A DNA stretch of 64,000 bases from an uncultured Clostridia bacterium (lineage in GTDB: Bacteria; Bacillota; Clostridia; UMGS1810), in the NCBI GenBank assembly GCA_934481345.1, contig CAKSPF010000002.1, positions 248,001 through 312,000 on the forward strand, in the 5' to 3' direction. The notes under the pieces are model-generated. The model worked only from the letters and a program-made list of their open reading frames with translations, had not been told where the DNA came from and made no database searches. Positions 17,115 through 26,319 of the stretch are shown here, piece by piece. Position 1 is the first letter of the stretch, and the number at the start of each line of letters is the position of its first letter. The position numbers and the translations under genes were made by a program.

Positions 17115-18257
17115 TTAATTGTTGGCAGGATAGTATTTTTCAAGCCATGCAAGCTCTGTTCGGCTGTCGTTTTTTTCATACCATCCGCTGTCGAAAAGCC
17201 GGTTAATGCGCTGAAAGTATTCTTCATACATTTTTCCGATACGTTCCATTGAATAGTTATCCATAGCCCATTTTCGGCACATTTGCGGAGAAATGTTGTC
17301 TATATGCTTTATTGCCCAGCAAAATTCTTCAAAGACTCTGCAGCGGTATCCTGTCACACCGTGAAGGACTGTTTCGGGAAAGGCTCCCCAATCCGATGTT
17401 ATCACGGGTGTACCGCAAAGCTGCGCTTCAACATTTACACCGCCGAAGGGTTCCAGATAATATGTCGGCATGAGTACGGCTTTTGCATTGCCGAGAAGCT
17501 CCGCACGTTCTTTGGGACCGACTGCCGGGCGGTATACAATGTGTTTTTCATTACCGAGCCGCAGACCTTCATCCGGATTGTCAAGACTTCCCTGACCAAC
17601 GATATACAGTCGGTTTCCGGTAGCTTTTGCCGCTTCGGACACCACCTCAACACCCTTTCGGTTGATGATTCTTCCAAAGTACAGTAAGTAATCCTCTTTT
17701 TCGCTTTTAAACGGAAAATCATCGGGGTTAAAATAATTCGGTATAACCGCATCATACCATGAACCGTCTGCAATGTTCAGCTTACCGTAAATATAGTGCA
17801 TCCATGCATATGATTCAAAAACACGGTTAGATGAAAACACGCCTTCATAGCCTATTCCCGGCTCGACGGTCATAAGATTCACAGCGTCGGCAATGGGTTT
17901 TTGGTAAACACCCATCGGACACAAGAGAATATCGCGCGCTTCTTTTATGCTGTTTACAGCTTCAATTGCATTTTTATTAAATACACTGTGTGCTTTGTCA
18001 AGAGGATTTTGTCTGAAGAAATTCTTTGACCTGTCATAATCTCCGTATGCTTCCTCCAAAACTTTTTGTGTGGATACTTCAAAAAATTTGTCACATTGTA
18101 CATTTGAGCCTTCAACACCGTAAAAGTACAGCGTGTGGCCGTATTTTTTTATCATTTCTGCAAGTTTGATTATTTTTTGCGTATACGCACATGCTGAATT
18201 TGCTCTGTCTGTTTCAAGGTGAGCAAGACCCAGAAGATGAAATCTTAGCTGCGGCAT
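17115..18257 (-). CDS. Family 4 glycosyltransferase
   Basis: A 380-residue GT-B fold enzyme transferring a sugar from a nucleotide donor. The C-terminal donor domain is clear: LLYFGRIINRKGVEVV (about residue 192) and the EPFGGVNVEAQLCGTPVI block (about 271) with the conserved Glu that contacts the donor. The acceptor is not shown by the sequence. The gene lies directly downstream of a collagen-like surface protein rich in Gly-Ala-Thr, the kind of Thr-rich repeat that is O-glycosylated on BclA-type exosporium proteins, so that protein is a reasonable candidate acceptor (inference). Confidence 0.85.
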   Translation of the reverse strand: MPQLRFHLLGLAHLETDRANSACAYTQKIIKLAEMIKKYGHTLYFYGVEGSNVQCDKFFEVSTQKVLEEAYGDYDRSKNFFRQNPLDKAHSVFNKNAIEAVNSIKEARDILLCPMGVYQKPIADAVNLMTVEPGIGYEGVFSSNRVFESYAWMHYIYGKLNIADGSWYDAVIPNYFNPDDFPFKSEKEDYLLYFGRIINRKGVEVVSEAAKATGNRLYIVGQGSLDNPDEGLRLGNEKHIVYRPAVGPKERAELLGNAKAVLMPTYYLEPFGGVNVEAQLCGTPVITSDWGAFPETVLHGVTGYRCRVFEEFCWAIKHIDNISPQMCRKWAMDNYSMERIGKMYEEYFQRINRLFDSGWYEKNDSRTELAWLEKYYPANN

Positions 18258-18304
18258 TTTGGCATTCCTCCGTTTTAAATGAGATATTGTTTTGATATAA
18301 TGCG

Positions 18305-18342
18305 ATCAAAAAGGGATGCCGGACTGACATCCCTTTTGATTT
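18305..18342 (-). terminator. Terminator after the collagen-like gene
   Basis: AAAAAGGGATG and CATCCCTTTT form a perfect hairpin between the collagen-like gene and the glycosyltransferase gene on the minus strand, with a T-run on that strand. It would reduce but may not abolish read-through. Confidence 0.7.
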
Positions 18343-18388
18343 TCAGTAGGAGTGTTTTTCATGTTTTTCATTTGTATTTTTGAGAAAA

Positions 18389-19195
18389 TCAGCCTATAAT
18401 AACGGTAACGGATACGCCGTCGCTCAGAGTAAGGTTGCTCGGTCCCGTTGTTATCTGCACAGATATCAGACTGTTTTGAGTAACATCATATGATCCGCTG
18501 CCGAGTGCAGTACAATTTGTATCTGTAGTTGCTCCGTCGACTGTTGCGGAAATCTCTGTGGTTACAGGCTCCGCAAATCCGCAAGGACTTACAAATACAG
18601 TTGCGGTTGCAGATTGAGTTGAGGTCAATGAGTTGTTCCGCGTGCTGAAAATTATACCTCTTATTGTAGTGTTTGCCGGAATTAAAACCGTACTGCGTGC
18701 AAATTGTGACTGTGATGACGAAGTTCCGAGTCCTACCCAACCACCGTTTTCGATTGATTGGTCTGTTGCCAGATAAACGTATTGAGTGCTTATACCGCTC
18801 GGACCTGTAGCACCCGTAGCTCCTGTTGCGCCGCTTGGACCTGTAGCACCCGTAGCTCCTGTTGCGCCGCTTGGACCTGTAGCACCCGTAGCGCCCGTTG
18901 CACCGCTCGGACCCGTTGCACCGGTAGCGCCCGTTGCACCGCTCGGACCTGTAGGTCCGGTTGCTCCGCGGCAGCAACAGCAGCAGGAACTGCCCGAAGC
19001 GGTTATCTCATTTTCTATATCCGCTCCGCGGCGGATGTGCATTTTGTCATTCAAATTATCACCTCTGCGAATATGCATAACATCTCTGAAGCTGTCGCAT
19101 GCACTGTTGCCCATGCCGGCAGAAAATCCTTGCTGTTCTTCGTGCAGCTGCCTTTCTTCGTTGTTTTCGTTTTGATTAAAAATTCGGTATTTCAT
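18389..19195 (-). CDS. BclA-like collagen-repeat spore surface protein
   Basis: A 268-residue protein with three parts. The N-terminal 70 residues have no signal peptide and contain MHIRRG twice (residues 40-45 and 52-57). Then five consecutive cysteines (71-75) lead into a collagen-like region of Gly-X-Y triplets (about 77-134) built from a 12-residue unit, GATGATGATGPS, repeated four times in tandem. The C-terminal domain (135-268) is Thr/Ser-rich and beta-strand-like, like the trimeric heads of BclA-type exosporium proteins. Lack of a signal peptide fits assembly from the mother cell. AGGAGGTGATAAA precedes the ATG, and a sigma-K-like promoter lies upstream. Confidence 0.85.
   Translation of the reverse strand: MKYRIFNQNENNEERQLHEEQQGFSAGMGNSACDSFRDVMHIRRGDNLNDKMHIRRGADIENEITASGSSCCCCCRGATGPTGPSGATGATGATGPSGATGATGATGPSGATGATGATGPSGATGATGATGPSGISTQYVYLATDQSIENGGWVGLGTSSSQSQFARSTVLIPANTTIRGIIFSTRNNSLTSTQSATATVFVSPCGFAEPVTTEISATVDGATTDTNCTALGSGSYDVTQNSLISVQITTGPSNLTLSDGVSVTVIIG
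18794..18967 (-). repeat. 36-bp tandem repeat encoding collagen-like triplets
   Basis: Four tandem units of 36 bases encode GATGATGATGPS, flanked by partial units. Such arrays often vary in copy number between strains. Confidence 0.85.
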
Positions 19196-19213
19196 TTTAT
19201 CACCTCCTTATTT

Positions 19214-19242
19214 TATAGTATGCTTCCCGGTAAAAAAATGTG
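19214..19242 (-). promoter_or_regulatory. Sigma-K-like promoter of the collagen gene
   Basis: On the minus strand CACA (19242-19239) and CATACTATA (19222-19214) are separated by 16 bases, matching the sigma-K consensus (mACm, 16-17 bases, CATAnnnTA). The predicted start would leave a leader of only about a dozen bases, with the ribosome site at its 5' edge, which is a caveat. Confidence 0.6.
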
Positions 19243-19341
19243 AATTATTGTCGAATACTTTGTTTTATTGTCAAAATGATATTATAAAAATAATTGTAAT
19301 ATTTTGCCAAAAAATACATATTTTTTTGGACGTAATGTCAA

Positions 19342-19371
19342 TTGCAAATGTTTGTAATTTCGTGTTATAAT
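19342..19371 (+). promoter_or_regulatory. Promoter for the secreted-protein/RHS operon
   Basis: TTGCAA (19342-19347), 18-base spacer, perfect TATAAT (19366-19371). Confidence 0.6.
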
Positions 19372-19435
19372 AAACAAAATAAAGTAACTTGCAAAAAAAT
19401 ATTTAATCAATCAAAAAAACGGGGAGGAAAAATGT

Positions 19436-20455
19436 ATGTCGAAAAAGCTTGTAATCTTGTTGGTTTGTATTTTCGGAATTGCTGTTTCAGCCTTTGCTGC
19501 AAACACGATAATCGAAAATCAAAGATTTGCCGATGAAACCGATAATTTTCTTTCGGCGGAAACAATTGAATCGAAAGTTAATGAAAACTTCAGTCAAACG
19601 AATTTATCAGAGCCTGCCGAAAACTTTGCGTGTATCATGGATTGTTCTGAGTCGGCAAGAATCGGTAATGTTTCGGCATATGTAAAATTCATCTGCGAAA
19701 ATAATTTTACGGCTGAACAGATCTTGATAATTAACAGAATTTTAGGCAAGGGAACTACAGTCCAGACACTTCGGCAAGTGCACGATTTTTGGCTTAGTAC
19801 AGATGAAGATTTTTCTATGATAGAAGATATATGCAGCCTTGAAGACGAATATTTCGGAGAATTCTGGTATGAGGACGCATTTAATAAACTGACCGATAAC
19901 AAACACGGAGTTTTGACAAGCGAAGATGTTACGGAATATAAGGCAAAGGATATAACACTTGAACAGATTTTGGCGGCAAATACCTTGTCGCGCAAAAAAG
20001 GACAAAATATTTTCAGTATTTTGGACGCTCTAGCTGCCGGTGAAACCATTGAACAGCAGGCAAAAGAAATATACGGGATTTCTGTTGAATTTGATGACGG
20101 CTCAGAGCTTGAGACGGTGAATGACATCGTTAAAGCAAAGAAATATTCCGTTCCGTCCGTGATGCTTGCAAGCAGAAAAACAAATCTGAATTCACTGATC
20201 GACCAAACGGAAAATACATACGAAAGTATCGTAAATGCAAAAATATCTTCCGAATTAAACCGGCTCGGTATTTCGGAAAACGACGATGAAGATGAGGATT
20301 ACCTCAAAAACTGTGATTATCCCATAAGTGTAAAAAAGGCGCTGCTTAATAAAGGTTATACTCCAAAGGAAATATACAGGGCGTCACAGATTAATACAGA
20401 TGACATTAACGATGCGGCAAAACAGGCAAGGGAGGCGCTTAAATATGAAGAATAG
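19436..20455 (+). CDS. Secreted helical protein of unknown function, RHS partner
   Basis: A 339-residue protein I do not recognise. It has a signal peptide (hydrophobic residues 5-20, then AFAA). The mature part is acidic and mostly helical, with repeated helix-turn units such as FTAEQILIINRILGKG and ITLEQILAANTLSRKKG, and a related KGYTPKEIYRASQ near the C-terminus. Its last 11 bases overlap the start of the RHS gene, so the two are co-translated, which suggests that this protein partners or presents the RHS protein outside the cell. It starts at ATG 19436 behind GGGGAGG. Confidence 0.65.
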   Translation: MSKKLVILLVCIFGIAVSAFAANTIIENQRFADETDNFLSAETIESKVNENFSQTNLSEPAENFACIMDCSESARIGNVSAYVKFICENNFTAEQILIINRILGKGTTVQTLRQVHDFWLSTDEDFSMIEDICSLEDEYFGEFWYEDAFNKLTDNKHGVLTSEDVTEYKAKDITLEQILAANTLSRKKGQNIFSILDALAAGETIEQQAKEIYGISVEFDDGSELETVNDIVKAKKYSVPSVMLASRKTNLNSLIDQTENTYESIVNAKISSELNRLGISENDDEDEDYLKNCDYPISVKKALLNKGYTPKEIYRASQINTDDINDAAKQAREALKYEE

Positions 20456-23400
20456 TATCAGATACATAATTTGTGCGGCATTTTTTACCGCATTGCTGTT
20501 TGTGGGTGCACATGCTTCCACATCAAGCGCAGTATACATGCAGTATTATTGTACATATTATTCAAATATCTATCCCAACCTTAACGCTGCATACAGAGCG
20601 CCGGAGGGCGAGGGCTTTGTTGACGGAATAACCGGTTCGCTGTGTACAAACACAGTGGACTACCGCATAAAGGGCAAAAACGGCTTTGATATACCGATCA
20701 CAAGAATTTTTAAAACCGCAACTTCAAGTGATGATGTATATTACGATGATTGTAACAACAAAAAAAGTGTACCCGCATATTACTATGCCTATTATACATG
20801 CAGTGAAGACGGTGAAACTGTCATGATAACTTTTTATAACGAAAAAGAGCTGTATGAAGCTGATCCGTCATTCGAGGGTGTAGAATATAGCAAAAAATCC
20901 GAAAACAAATACAGCTCTTTGAAACGGAACGGCACGGGAATATACTACACGCGAGTAGATGGCAGAGAGACAGAAGTAGTATATAAAGACTCCTATTATG
21001 TGTACGGTGCTTCGATTATGTATAGCGGAAATGCATTTACAGATATCTGCGATACTATGCAAATCATCAAACCTGCTATGTATGTTTATGATTACGACAA
21101 CGACAGCGACTCACGAGATCTCGAATTAGTATTTCAGGATATTAACGGTAATTCGTGTACTTTAAGTGCATATTACAGAAAGAAAAACGGAGTTTTCCGT
21201 TTACACATTTCAACATACCAAATGGCAAGTTATTCAAAGTATAAATTAACTGCCGTAGATGACAATGACGCGAATGTAACAGCCGTTCATCCACTTGGAT
21301 TTAGTTATAACACCACCGTTACATCAGACGACGGCGAAACCTATTATTTTTTGATGGAAAATTTCAGAACATATAAAATTTGCGGTGTTTCGGACCGATA
21401 CGGTAATGCATATACTATTACGGATGATACCTATGCATATATAATCACAACTTCCGACGGCGAGGTATACACCTGCAACAGCTCCGGAATAACAAAGACT
21501 GCGGGCGATACAGTAACACAGCTTGTTTTATACAGCAGACAAACAGTAAACAGCGCAAAAGATGTAAATAACAAATACACTATTGATGACGAATACATAT
21601 TTACCGTAACCAGAAACAGCGGTACTTCACCATTGATTGCCGAAGACGAGGAAAATGTAATCAAATATTATATGCGCCAGGAATACAGATATGATAAATT
21701 GCTTAATAAGTTAGATGTTGCGATATATAAGCTGCCGTATAAAATAGAGTTTCCTACAGGTCTTACAAAGCAAATTGAGTATTCATCCGCGATTGGCTGG
21801 GAAATCGGATACCCTTGGGAACGGCCGTTAACAAGCGGATATTACTACTGCGTAAACAGATATTATGAACAAAGCGGCGAGGAAATCAAAAACGAAGAAT
21901 GTTATGCATACACTTTTGCATACAATACAAGTCACCCTAAATACAGATATATTTCTCAAACGGAAAAAAAATCCATGTCGGGCGGAGATGATGTAGGAGC
22001 AGAAACGAGCTACATGAGTTTTGATAAACGCATAAACAGAATTGAAATGCGTGATACGCTTGCACATATAAGCGGTTGGCATAAGTATGAATACAGAAAT
22101 GATTATTCGGATGCAAAAGTAAGTGAGGAAACGATGTCCCAATCTTCTCGAAACGGTTCGGCAGGGGCTGTAAGAGAGTATATATACAACAGGCAAAATG
22201 AGGTTTCGCAAATAACCAACGGCGACTATGTCTGCGATTACACCTATCATTCGGATGCCGGCGATACTTATCTGCTGAAGGACACGCAGTATAAGAAAGA
22301 CGCCGCTACGACGGTAAGGACTGAAAATGTGCTTACCGAAGATAAAAAATCCATAGCCGCACAAAATACTTATGAAAACGACGAACTAAAACGAACGGTA
22401 AGCTATACCTATGATTCTTACGGCAATGTTGCTTCCGAGAGTGTAGATCTCGGCAGCGATACCGCACTTACGGAGTATTCGTATGCATATGCGGCTGACG
22501 GCGGCTATACGCTCACTAAAACTCAGAAGAATATCAAAAACTCCGACGGAGAATCCGTTGATAACATCGTTACCGTCACGGTATACGACAGCGAGCACAG
22601 ACCGGTAAGCCAAACAGACGCCAAGGGCGGAATTACTTCCATGACATATGACATGAGCGGCAGACTTTTGAGCGTTTCGTATCCGGACGGCACATCGGAA
22701 AGCTATTCTTACGATACGGCGAACAACATAGTTACCTGCACGGCGAAAAACGGCACAGTGTATAAGATATATTTCAATGCATGGGGCAGCCGCACAAAAA
22801 CCGCCGCGGTACTTAACGGCGCAGAAACCGTGCTTGATGAATATGCATACAACGATATGGGGTTTGTTTCCTCATACAAAAGATATACTGCTCCCGGCGA
22901 ATATACCGAGGCGCGCTATACTCATGACTGCACGGGCAATGTGCTGAGCGAAAAGGTATATGAAACGGACGGCACACTGCTTCGTGAAATATCCTACAGA
23001 ATAAGCATTTCCGAAGATTCAAAGTATAACCCCGTTACTACCGTAACACGCAGTATATCGGGCGGAGGTACGGACTTTGCACAGTACAGCGAAAGCACGG
23101 ATTACCTCGGAAATATAATCAAAAGAAAATATACCTCCGGAGCAAATGAGCGCACATACACATATACCTATGACCTTGCCGGAAATGCGCTTACGGAAAC
23201 CGATCCGATCGGCTCAGTGACGGCTACTGCATATGACGTTTTTCACAATCCTGTTTCTGTAACGTATGCCGACGGCTCGCAGGTAAGCTATGAGTACAAT
23301 GACTTAAACCTCGTAACGCAAAAGACCGATGCACTCGGAAACATTTCGCGTTATGAATACGACGCCGCAGGCAGACTGCTGAACGAATACAATCCTCTTG

Positions 23401-24074
23401 CGGATAATGCTGAAATGCAGAGCAAAACGGATTATGACGCTAACGGCAACGTGATTTCAAAAAAGACAAAAACGGGAAGTATGTCGAATAATGTTGTTAA
23501 ATTTGTCGGAACGGAGTATTCTTATGACAGCATGAACAGACTTGCATATTCGTTTGTTGCGCCCGATACTAACCAAAAACTGTATACCGTGTACAGCTAT
23601 AATTCTGCCGGAAATCCTGTAAGCATAACCACGCGCACAGGCTCATTGACGAATACTTCTTCGGACAGGGTAACGGATTATACATACGACAGCCTCGGCA
23701 GAATGACGGGCGAAACGGCGCCGGACGGCAAGACCAAAAGCTATGAGTATGACTTGCAGGGAAGAAAGCTGAAAATCACCGACGCTGCAAATGTGCAGGA
23801 TATATATACCTATGACGCATTCGACAATGTGACATCACGCACACGCGGCGGAGAGTCAGTGACTTATGCATATAATGCCATCGGCAAACGCACGTCAATG
23901 ACGGATTCCACGGGTACAAGCACATATACATATAACCCGTTCGGAGAATTGACAGCGGAAAACAAAGATGATATACTGAAGTCGTATTCATATGAACATG
24001 TTATAATAGGGACAAGGAAAGAAAAGCCCGTAGATACGGGAGTTTCGGAACTTGTCCCTTTTTCATTTTCTTGA
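20445..24074 (+). CDS. Secreted RHS/YD-repeat protein, 3' end truncated at the ICE junction
   Basis: A 1209-codon ORF with a signal peptide (residues 1-24), a Tyr-rich N-terminal half of unknown fold, and from about residue 550 many YD repeats (for example YDMSGRLLSVSYPDG, YDAAGRLLNEY, YDSLGRMTGE). YD repeats form a shell that in other proteins encloses a C-terminal toxin or core domain. Here the repeats stop abruptly near residue 1182, and the last 25 or so residues are encoded by a hairpin terminator, so they are not a natural C-terminus. The missing 3' part, including any toxin tip, would lie beyond the right end of the ICE. The ATG at 20445 has GGGAGG nine bases upstream and overlaps the previous gene. 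Confidence 0.85.
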   Translation: MKNSIRYIICAAFFTALLFVGAHASTSSAVYMQYYCTYYSNIYPNLNAAYRAPEGEGFVDGITGSLCTNTVDYRIKGKNGFDIPITRIFKTATSSDDVYYDDCNNKKSVPAYYYAYYTCSEDGETVMITFYNEKELYEADPSFEGVEYSKKSENKYSSLKRNGTGIYYTRVDGRETEVVYKDSYYVYGASIMYSGNAFTDICDTMQIIKPAMYVYDYDNDSDSRDLELVFQDINGNSCTLSAYYRKKNGVFRLHISTYQMASYSKYKLTAVDDNDANVTAVHPLGFSYNTTVTSDDGETYYFLMENFRTYKICGVSDRYGNAYTITDDTYAYIITTSDGEVYTCNSSGITKTAGDTVTQLVLYSRQTVNSAKDVNNKYTIDDEYIFTVTRNSGTSPLIAEDEENVIKYYMRQEYRYDKLLNKLDVAIYKLPYKIEFPTGLTKQIEYSSAIGWEIGYPWERPLTSGYYYCVNRYYEQSGEEIKNEECYAYTFAYNTSHPKYRYISQTEKKSMSGGDDVGAETSYMSFDKRINRIEMRDTLAHISGWHKYEYRNDYSDAKVSEETMSQSSRNGSAGAVREYIYNRQNEVSQITNGDYVCDYTYHSDAGDTYLLKDTQYKKDAATTVRTENVLTEDKKSIAAQNTYENDELKRTVSYTYDSYGNVASESVDLGSDTALTEYSYAYAADGGYTLTKTQKNIKNSDGESVDNIVTVTVYDSEHRPVSQTDAKGGITSMTYDMSGRLLSVSYPDGTSESYSYDTANNIVTCTAKNGTVYKIYFNAWGSRTKTAAVLNGAETVLDEYAYNDMGFVSSYKRYTAPGEYTEARYTHDCTGNVLSEKVYETDGTLLREISYRISISEDSKYNPVTTVTRSISGGGTDFAQYSESTDYLGNIIKRKYTSGANERTYTYTYDLAGNALTETDPIGSVTATAYDVFHNPVSVTYADGSQVSYEYNDLNLVTQKTDALGNISRYEYDAAGRLLNEYNPLADNAEMQSKTDYDANGNVISKKTKTGSMSNNVVKFVGTEYSYDSMNRLAYSFVAPDTNQKLYTVYSYNSAGNPVSITTRTGSLTNTSSDRVTDYTYDSLGRMTGETAPDGKTKSYEYDLQGRKLKITDAANVQDIYTYDAFDNVTSRTRGGESVTYAYNAIGKRTSMTDSTGTSTYTYNPFGELTAENKDDILKSYSYEHVIIGTRKEKPVDTGVSELVPFSFS
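24009..24063 (+). terminator. Nested hairpin terminator at the ICE left edge
   Basis: An outer stem GGGACAAG (24009-24016) with CTTGTCCC (24051-24058) encloses a second perfect stem CCCGTA (24027-24032) with TACGGG (24035-24040), and five T follow. It would stop chromosomal transcription from entering parA. The unusual double stem could also be a small RNA. Confidence 0.75.
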
Positions 24075-24131
24075 AATGGACAAGCGTATTTAATTTATAA
24101 GTCTAAAAATAATCAATGAGAGGATATGATA

Positions 24132-24932
24132 ATGATGTCAAAAACTATAGTAATCTGCAACAAGAAGGGTGGTGTCGGAAAGACGGCTACGGCGGTTAAT
24201 TTATCGTCGGCTTTAACGAGAGCCGGCAAGAAGGTTTTGGTGCTTGATCTTGACTCACAGCATAATGCGACACAGATACTTACGCCCAAAGGTATAACGC
24301 TTACCAAAACAATCAGTGACCTTATGGAAAATTCTATGGAGGCAGATGTATCCGAGTGCATATGCAAATCCGATGAAGGCATTGACTTCATAGGCAGCAG
24401 CAACAGGCTTACCAATACGGAAATTGCAATGGCTGGAATGTCATTTCGGGAAACAATTCTGAAAAGGCTTTTGGTTGATGTGCAGAACGATTATGATTAC
24501 ATAGTTATAGACTGCCCGCCGAGCGTAGGGTTGATGACGCTTAATGCACTTTCAGCGGCAGACGGGGTTATAATACCGATAAAATCAAATGATTTTTCAT
24601 CACTCGACGGATTTGCCGAACTGATAAAATATATTAAGCTGACAAAATCACAAATAAATACGAATTTGAGCGTAGCCGGAATCCTGCTGACATATTACTC
24701 ACCCGTCACAAATATTGCAAAGGTTGTATGCGAACAGGTTGAGAGTATTAAAGCAGTACCCATATTAAAAACAAAAATCCGATTATCAACCACTGTTGCC
24801 GAAACTCCGGCAGTGCGAAAAACATTGTTTCAGTACAAGCCGAACAACAAGGCTGCGGTTGATTACGAAAATCTTGCAAAGGAGGTAATGGAACTGTATG
24901 AGCTTAAAGAAATTGCAAATGGATGCGGATAA
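24132..24932 (+). CDS. parA: ParA-family partition ATPase (Soj-like)
   Basis: A 266-residue deviant Walker ATPase: KKGGVGKTATAVNLSS (Walker A), DLDSQHN (A') and VIDCPPSVG (Walker B). With ParB it would segregate or stabilise the excised ICE. Start codons ATG 24132 and 24135 are well spaced from GAGAGG; an upstream ATG at 24126 is too close to it. The stop lies inside parB (35-base overlap). It is the first gene of the element, as in many clostridial ICEs. Confidence 0.9.
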   Translation: MMSKTIVICNKKGGVGKTATAVNLSSALTRAGKKVLVLDLDSQHNATQILTPKGITLTKTISDLMENSMEADVSECICKSDEGIDFIGSSNRLTNTEIAMAGMSFRETILKRLLVDVQNDYDYIVIDCPPSVGLMTLNALSAADGVIIPIKSNDFSSLDGFAELIKYIKLTKSQINTNLSVAGILLTYYSPVTNIAKVVCEQVESIKAVPILKTKIRLSTTVAETPAVRKTLFQYKPNNKAAVDYENLAKEVMELYELKEIANGCG

Positions 24933-25899
24933 TCCGATATTTGAGGAAATGACATCTGATGAACAATCGGAAATAGCGTCAATATTTGATACGCCGCAGA
25001 TAGATGATAAGCAAAATCAGCAACCTATCTCGGAAATTCCGCTTGATAATATCAGACCGTCACAGCACAACAGATTTGAACCGTACACAGGCGAAAAGAA
25101 ACAGGCTATGATAGACAGCATTATAGAAAACGGTATCATTACACCGCTTACGCTGAGAAAAACGGAAACATCGGATATATATGAAATCATATCGGGCGAA
25201 AATCGTTGGCGATGCGCGAGAGAGGCAGGGCTTGAAAGCGTTCCTGCCGAGATCAGAGAGTGCAGCGAGGAAGATGCAATTATGCTTCTGACAGAAGCTA
25301 ATCTCATAAATCGTGATGTATCTTTCAGAGAACGGGTTATTGCATATCGACAGCAATATGATGTTATGAAAAAGAAGTCGGGTGAACGAAGTGACTTGCA
25401 AGCTGACGGAGAAAAGGTTGACAGTCTGGATATTCTTGCAAAGAAATACGGCGGTTCACGAACACAGATGTATCGGTATATCAGAACTGCGGAATTATCT
25501 GATGCTTTAATTACGGCAACAGGTTCTAACAGGATAGCACTTGACGCTGCCGTAAAATTGACAGCGCTTGACGAAAATGCACAGGCTGTTGTTGCAAACT
25601 ATCTTGAACAAACACGTTGCAAAATTAAAGGAACCGGTGCAGATGAAATTGTTAAAGCGTTTAATACCAACAGCTTAAATTTTGGTTCGCTTGATGATAT
25701 ATTTGAAAGCGAAGATAAAAAACATAAGCCGATAACATCCATTAAAATAACAAAGTTTTCAAAGTATTTCAGCGGTGTAAGAGATTCAGAGTATATAGAA
25801 CAAACCATTGAAAAAGCATTGGAGATGTATTTTGAGCATATGGAAGAAAACACAGCCGATGAAGATGATGAATACACTCAATGCGGAGAAATTGAGTAA
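24898..25899 (+). CDS. parB: ParB-family partition protein
   Basis: A 333-residue protein with the ParB/sulfiredoxin-like N-terminal domain (about 45-135): ISGENRWRCAREAGL is the conserved box, followed by the NLINRDVSFRERVIAY box and a KorB/HTH region with KKYGGSRTQMYRYIRTAEL (about 180). The C-terminus is acidic. I did not see a canonical parS near parA-parB, so the ICE centromere is probably different. Confidence 0.88.
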   Translation: MSLKKLQMDADNPIFEEMTSDEQSEIASIFDTPQIDDKQNQQPISEIPLDNIRPSQHNRFEPYTGEKKQAMIDSIIENGIITPLTLRKTETSDIYEIISGENRWRCAREAGLESVPAEIRECSEEDAIMLLTEANLINRDVSFRERVIAYRQQYDVMKKKSGERSDLQADGEKVDSLDILAKKYGGSRTQMYRYIRTAELSDALITATGSNRIALDAAVKLTALDENAQAVVANYLEQTRCKIKGTGADEIVKAFNTNSLNFGSLDDIFESEDKKHKPITSIKITKFSKYFSGVRDSEYIEQTIEKALEMYFEHMEENTADEDDEYTQCGEIE

Positions 25900-25913
25900 G
25901 GAGGAGCATTGTT

Positions 25914-26276
25914 ATGAAGGCATTGGATATTAAGTGTAGAGATGTGGACGGAGCTAAATACCCCGAACTGCAAATATCTAAGAACCCCGAAGCTGATAGA
26001 ATACCGCTCGGAAAATACGGACAAATATGCTTAAACTTCATTAAAGAGGAATACCCTGACAGATATGCCGAGCTTAGAATGAGCGGAGATTTAATGCCGC
26101 TTATGCACGAAGTAAATGAAGAAGCTTACAGACAGGTAAAAGACCTTACGGAAAAGCTGATGAAAAAAGAACAATTCGATAAATCAGATATGATGGCAAG
26201 GACGAGAATATATAATACCTGTCAGGCAGAAGCGGAAAGTGTTGTATTAAACGAGTTTGTATATCAGCCGAGATAA
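25914..26276 (+). CDS. TnpV-family ICE protein
   Basis: A 120-residue protein with features of the TnpV family found on clostridial mobile elements: PLGKYGQICLNFIKEEYPDRY, then a helix ending LMPLMHEVNEEAY, then repeated helices. Its function is not established. AAGGAGGAGCATTGTT precedes the ATG, 14 bases after parB, so it is in the same operon. Confidence 0.6.
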   Translation: MKALDIKCRDVDGAKYPELQISKNPEADRIPLGKYGQICLNFIKEEYPDRYAELRMSGDLMPLMHEVNEEAYRQVKDLTEKLMKKEQFDKSDMMARTRIYNTCQAEAESVVLNEFVYQPR

Positions 26277-26319
26277 AAATATAAATGATGATAAAACAAA
26301 GACAGGAGGACTGAATAAT

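Noticed and set aside
18794..18967. Regularly spaced repeats as a possible CRISPR array
   Set aside because: The units are direct coding repeats with no unique spacers; no cas genes are in the window.
18758..19243. Long plus-strand ORFs opposite the collagen repeat, rich in Pro, Ala and Val or in Cys and Thr
   Set aside because: They are mirror frames of the 36-bp repeat; they lack ribosome sites and the minus-strand frame has a start, ribosome site and sensible domains.
24898..25899. parA-parB as chromosomal partition genes near the origin
   Set aside because: No dnaA, gidB or other origin genes, no canonical parS seen, and conjugation genes follow; they belong to the ICE.
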